NCBI GenBank assembly: GCA_947632495.1
Contig: CANRPL010000011.1
Span: 1 to 28,225 of the forward strand
From: an uncultured Bacilli bacterium
GTDB lineage: Bacteria > Bacillota_I > Bacilli_A > RF39 > UBA660
Length of the DNA: 28,225 bases
Direction: 5' to 3'
In this document: one piece after another, positions 27,657 to 28,225 of the stretch
How positions within the stretch are numbered: position 1 is the first letter of the stretch
Layout: every line of letters begins with the position of its first letter
Made by a program: the position numbers and the translations under genes
Notes under the pieces: generated by a model
What the model saw: only the letters and a program-made list of their open reading frames with translations
What the model was told of the DNA's origin: nothing
Databases searched by the model: none

Positions 27657-28225
27657 ATGTGTACAGCAGCAACATATAATACAAAAGATCATTATTTTGG
27701 TCGTAATTTAGATTTAGAATATTCATATCAAGAAACAGTTACCATAACACCACGTAATTTTGCTTTTCAGTTTCGTAATGGGCGAACTGTTGATAAACAT
27801 TATGCTTTAATTGGTATGGCCTATGTGGCCGATGATTATCCACTATACTATGATGCGATTAATGAAGAAGGTCTAGGTATGGCAGGACTTAATTTTCCTG
27901 GTAATGCTGATTATAAAGAGAAGGTAACGGATAAGGATAATGTCGCCCCTTTTGAATTCATCCCTTGGATTTTAACGCAGTGTGCGAATGTATCCGAAGC
28001 TCGTACCTTGCTAGAGAAAACTAATATTATGAATGAAGATTTTAATGAGTATCTAAAAGCTTCACCCCTTCATTGGATCATTTCTGATAAAGAGACATCA
28101 ATTACTGTTGAATCAGTTAAAGATGGTTTAAAAATATATGATAATCCTGTAGGTGTTTTAACTAATAATCCAACTTTTGATATGCAAATGTTTAATTTAA
28201 ATAATTATATGAGTTTATCAATTGA
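27657..28225 (+). CDS. Choloylglycine hydrolase (bile salt hydrolase/penicillin V acylase type), partial
   Basis: The N-terminal 189 residues of an Ntn hydrolase; the gene runs off the right edge (the family is about 320-330 aa). The nucleophile Cys2 directly follows the initiator Met (MCTAATY). R16 and D19 (GRNLDLE), N79 (AGLNFPGN) and N171 (VLTNNPTFDMQ) occupy the known active-site positions of bile salt hydrolases. The family deconjugates glycine- or taurine-linked bile acids, or cleaves penicillin V and related amides; the sequence here (Arg16, GLNFPGN, TNNPTF) is closer to bile salt hydrolases. Its presence supports a gut habitat. It is divergent from the dehydratase operon. Confidence 0.92.
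   Translation, partial: MCTAATYNTKDHYFGRNLDLEYSYQETVTITPRNFAFQFRNGRTVDKHYALIGMAYVADDYPLYYDAINEEGLGMAGLNFPGNADYKEKVTDKDNVAPFEFIPWILTQCANVSEARTLLEKTNIMNEDFNEYLKASPLHWIISDKETSITVESVKDGLKIYDNPVGVLTNNPTFDMQMFNLNNYMSLSI

Overview
The window comes from a low-GC (roughly 30 % by eye) Gram-positive genome, most likely a gut-associated Bacillota (Bacilli or Erysipelotrichia-like) lineage. The reasons are AT-rich codons, strong AGGAGG-type ribosome binding sites, U-tailed hairpin terminators after nearly every gene, FemAB and CotF-type proteins, and a bile-salt-hydrolase-type gene at the right edge. TGA is a stop (DUF1540 and MerR genes), so this is the standard bacterial code and not the mycoplasma code. 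The genome is compact: stop codons often lie inside terminator stems, and several convergent pairs share one two-way terminator. I found no tRNA, rRNA, CRISPR array, insertion sequence or phage structural gene.

Layout. 1-1.7 kb: the 3' end of tuf, a FemAB-type peptidoglycan aminoacyltransferase and a tiny Cys-rich DUF1540 protein. 1.7-6.3 kb: five single-pass membrane proteins with exported domains, four of them a tandem paralogous array built as a duplicated two-gene unit and then reshuffled. 6.4-10.3 kb: topA, a water-type aquaporin with an unusual charged tail, and a ZIP metal transporter. 10.3-13.4 kb: a response regulator/histidine kinase operon flanked by three promoters of identical architecture (TTCA repeats every 11 bp, then 10 bp, then a -10 box). 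Two of these drive short terminated transcripts that look like small RNAs, and a CotF-type spore-coat gene pair follows. 13.4-15.4 kb: a membrane-anchored MerR regulator with a YbjQ-type protein behind a classical 19-bp-spacer MerR promoter, then a TtcA-type tRNA thiolase. 15.4-18.4 kb: a kinase-fold protein, a multi-pass membrane protein and a YiiX-like permuted NlpC/P60 hydrolase. 18.4-22.4 kb: a LysR regulator divergent from an AAA+ ATPase and a von Willebrand A-like partner, then a small membrane protein. 22.4-24.6 kb: an anchored DNA/RNA nuclease, another tail-TM-ectodomain protein and a serine-acetyltransferase-like enzyme. 24.6-27.5 kb: a leftward three-gene operon of the 2-hydroxyacyl-CoA dehydratase/activase superfamily. 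27.6 kb to the edge: the N-terminal part of a choloylglycine hydrolase.

The best leads are the two-component regulon with its predicted small RNAs (10.38-12.84 kb), the mosaic tandem array (2.66-6.31 kb), and the LysR-flanked AAA+/vWA-like pair (18.4-22.1 kb). Functions are read from motifs and remembered family features; no database search was possible.
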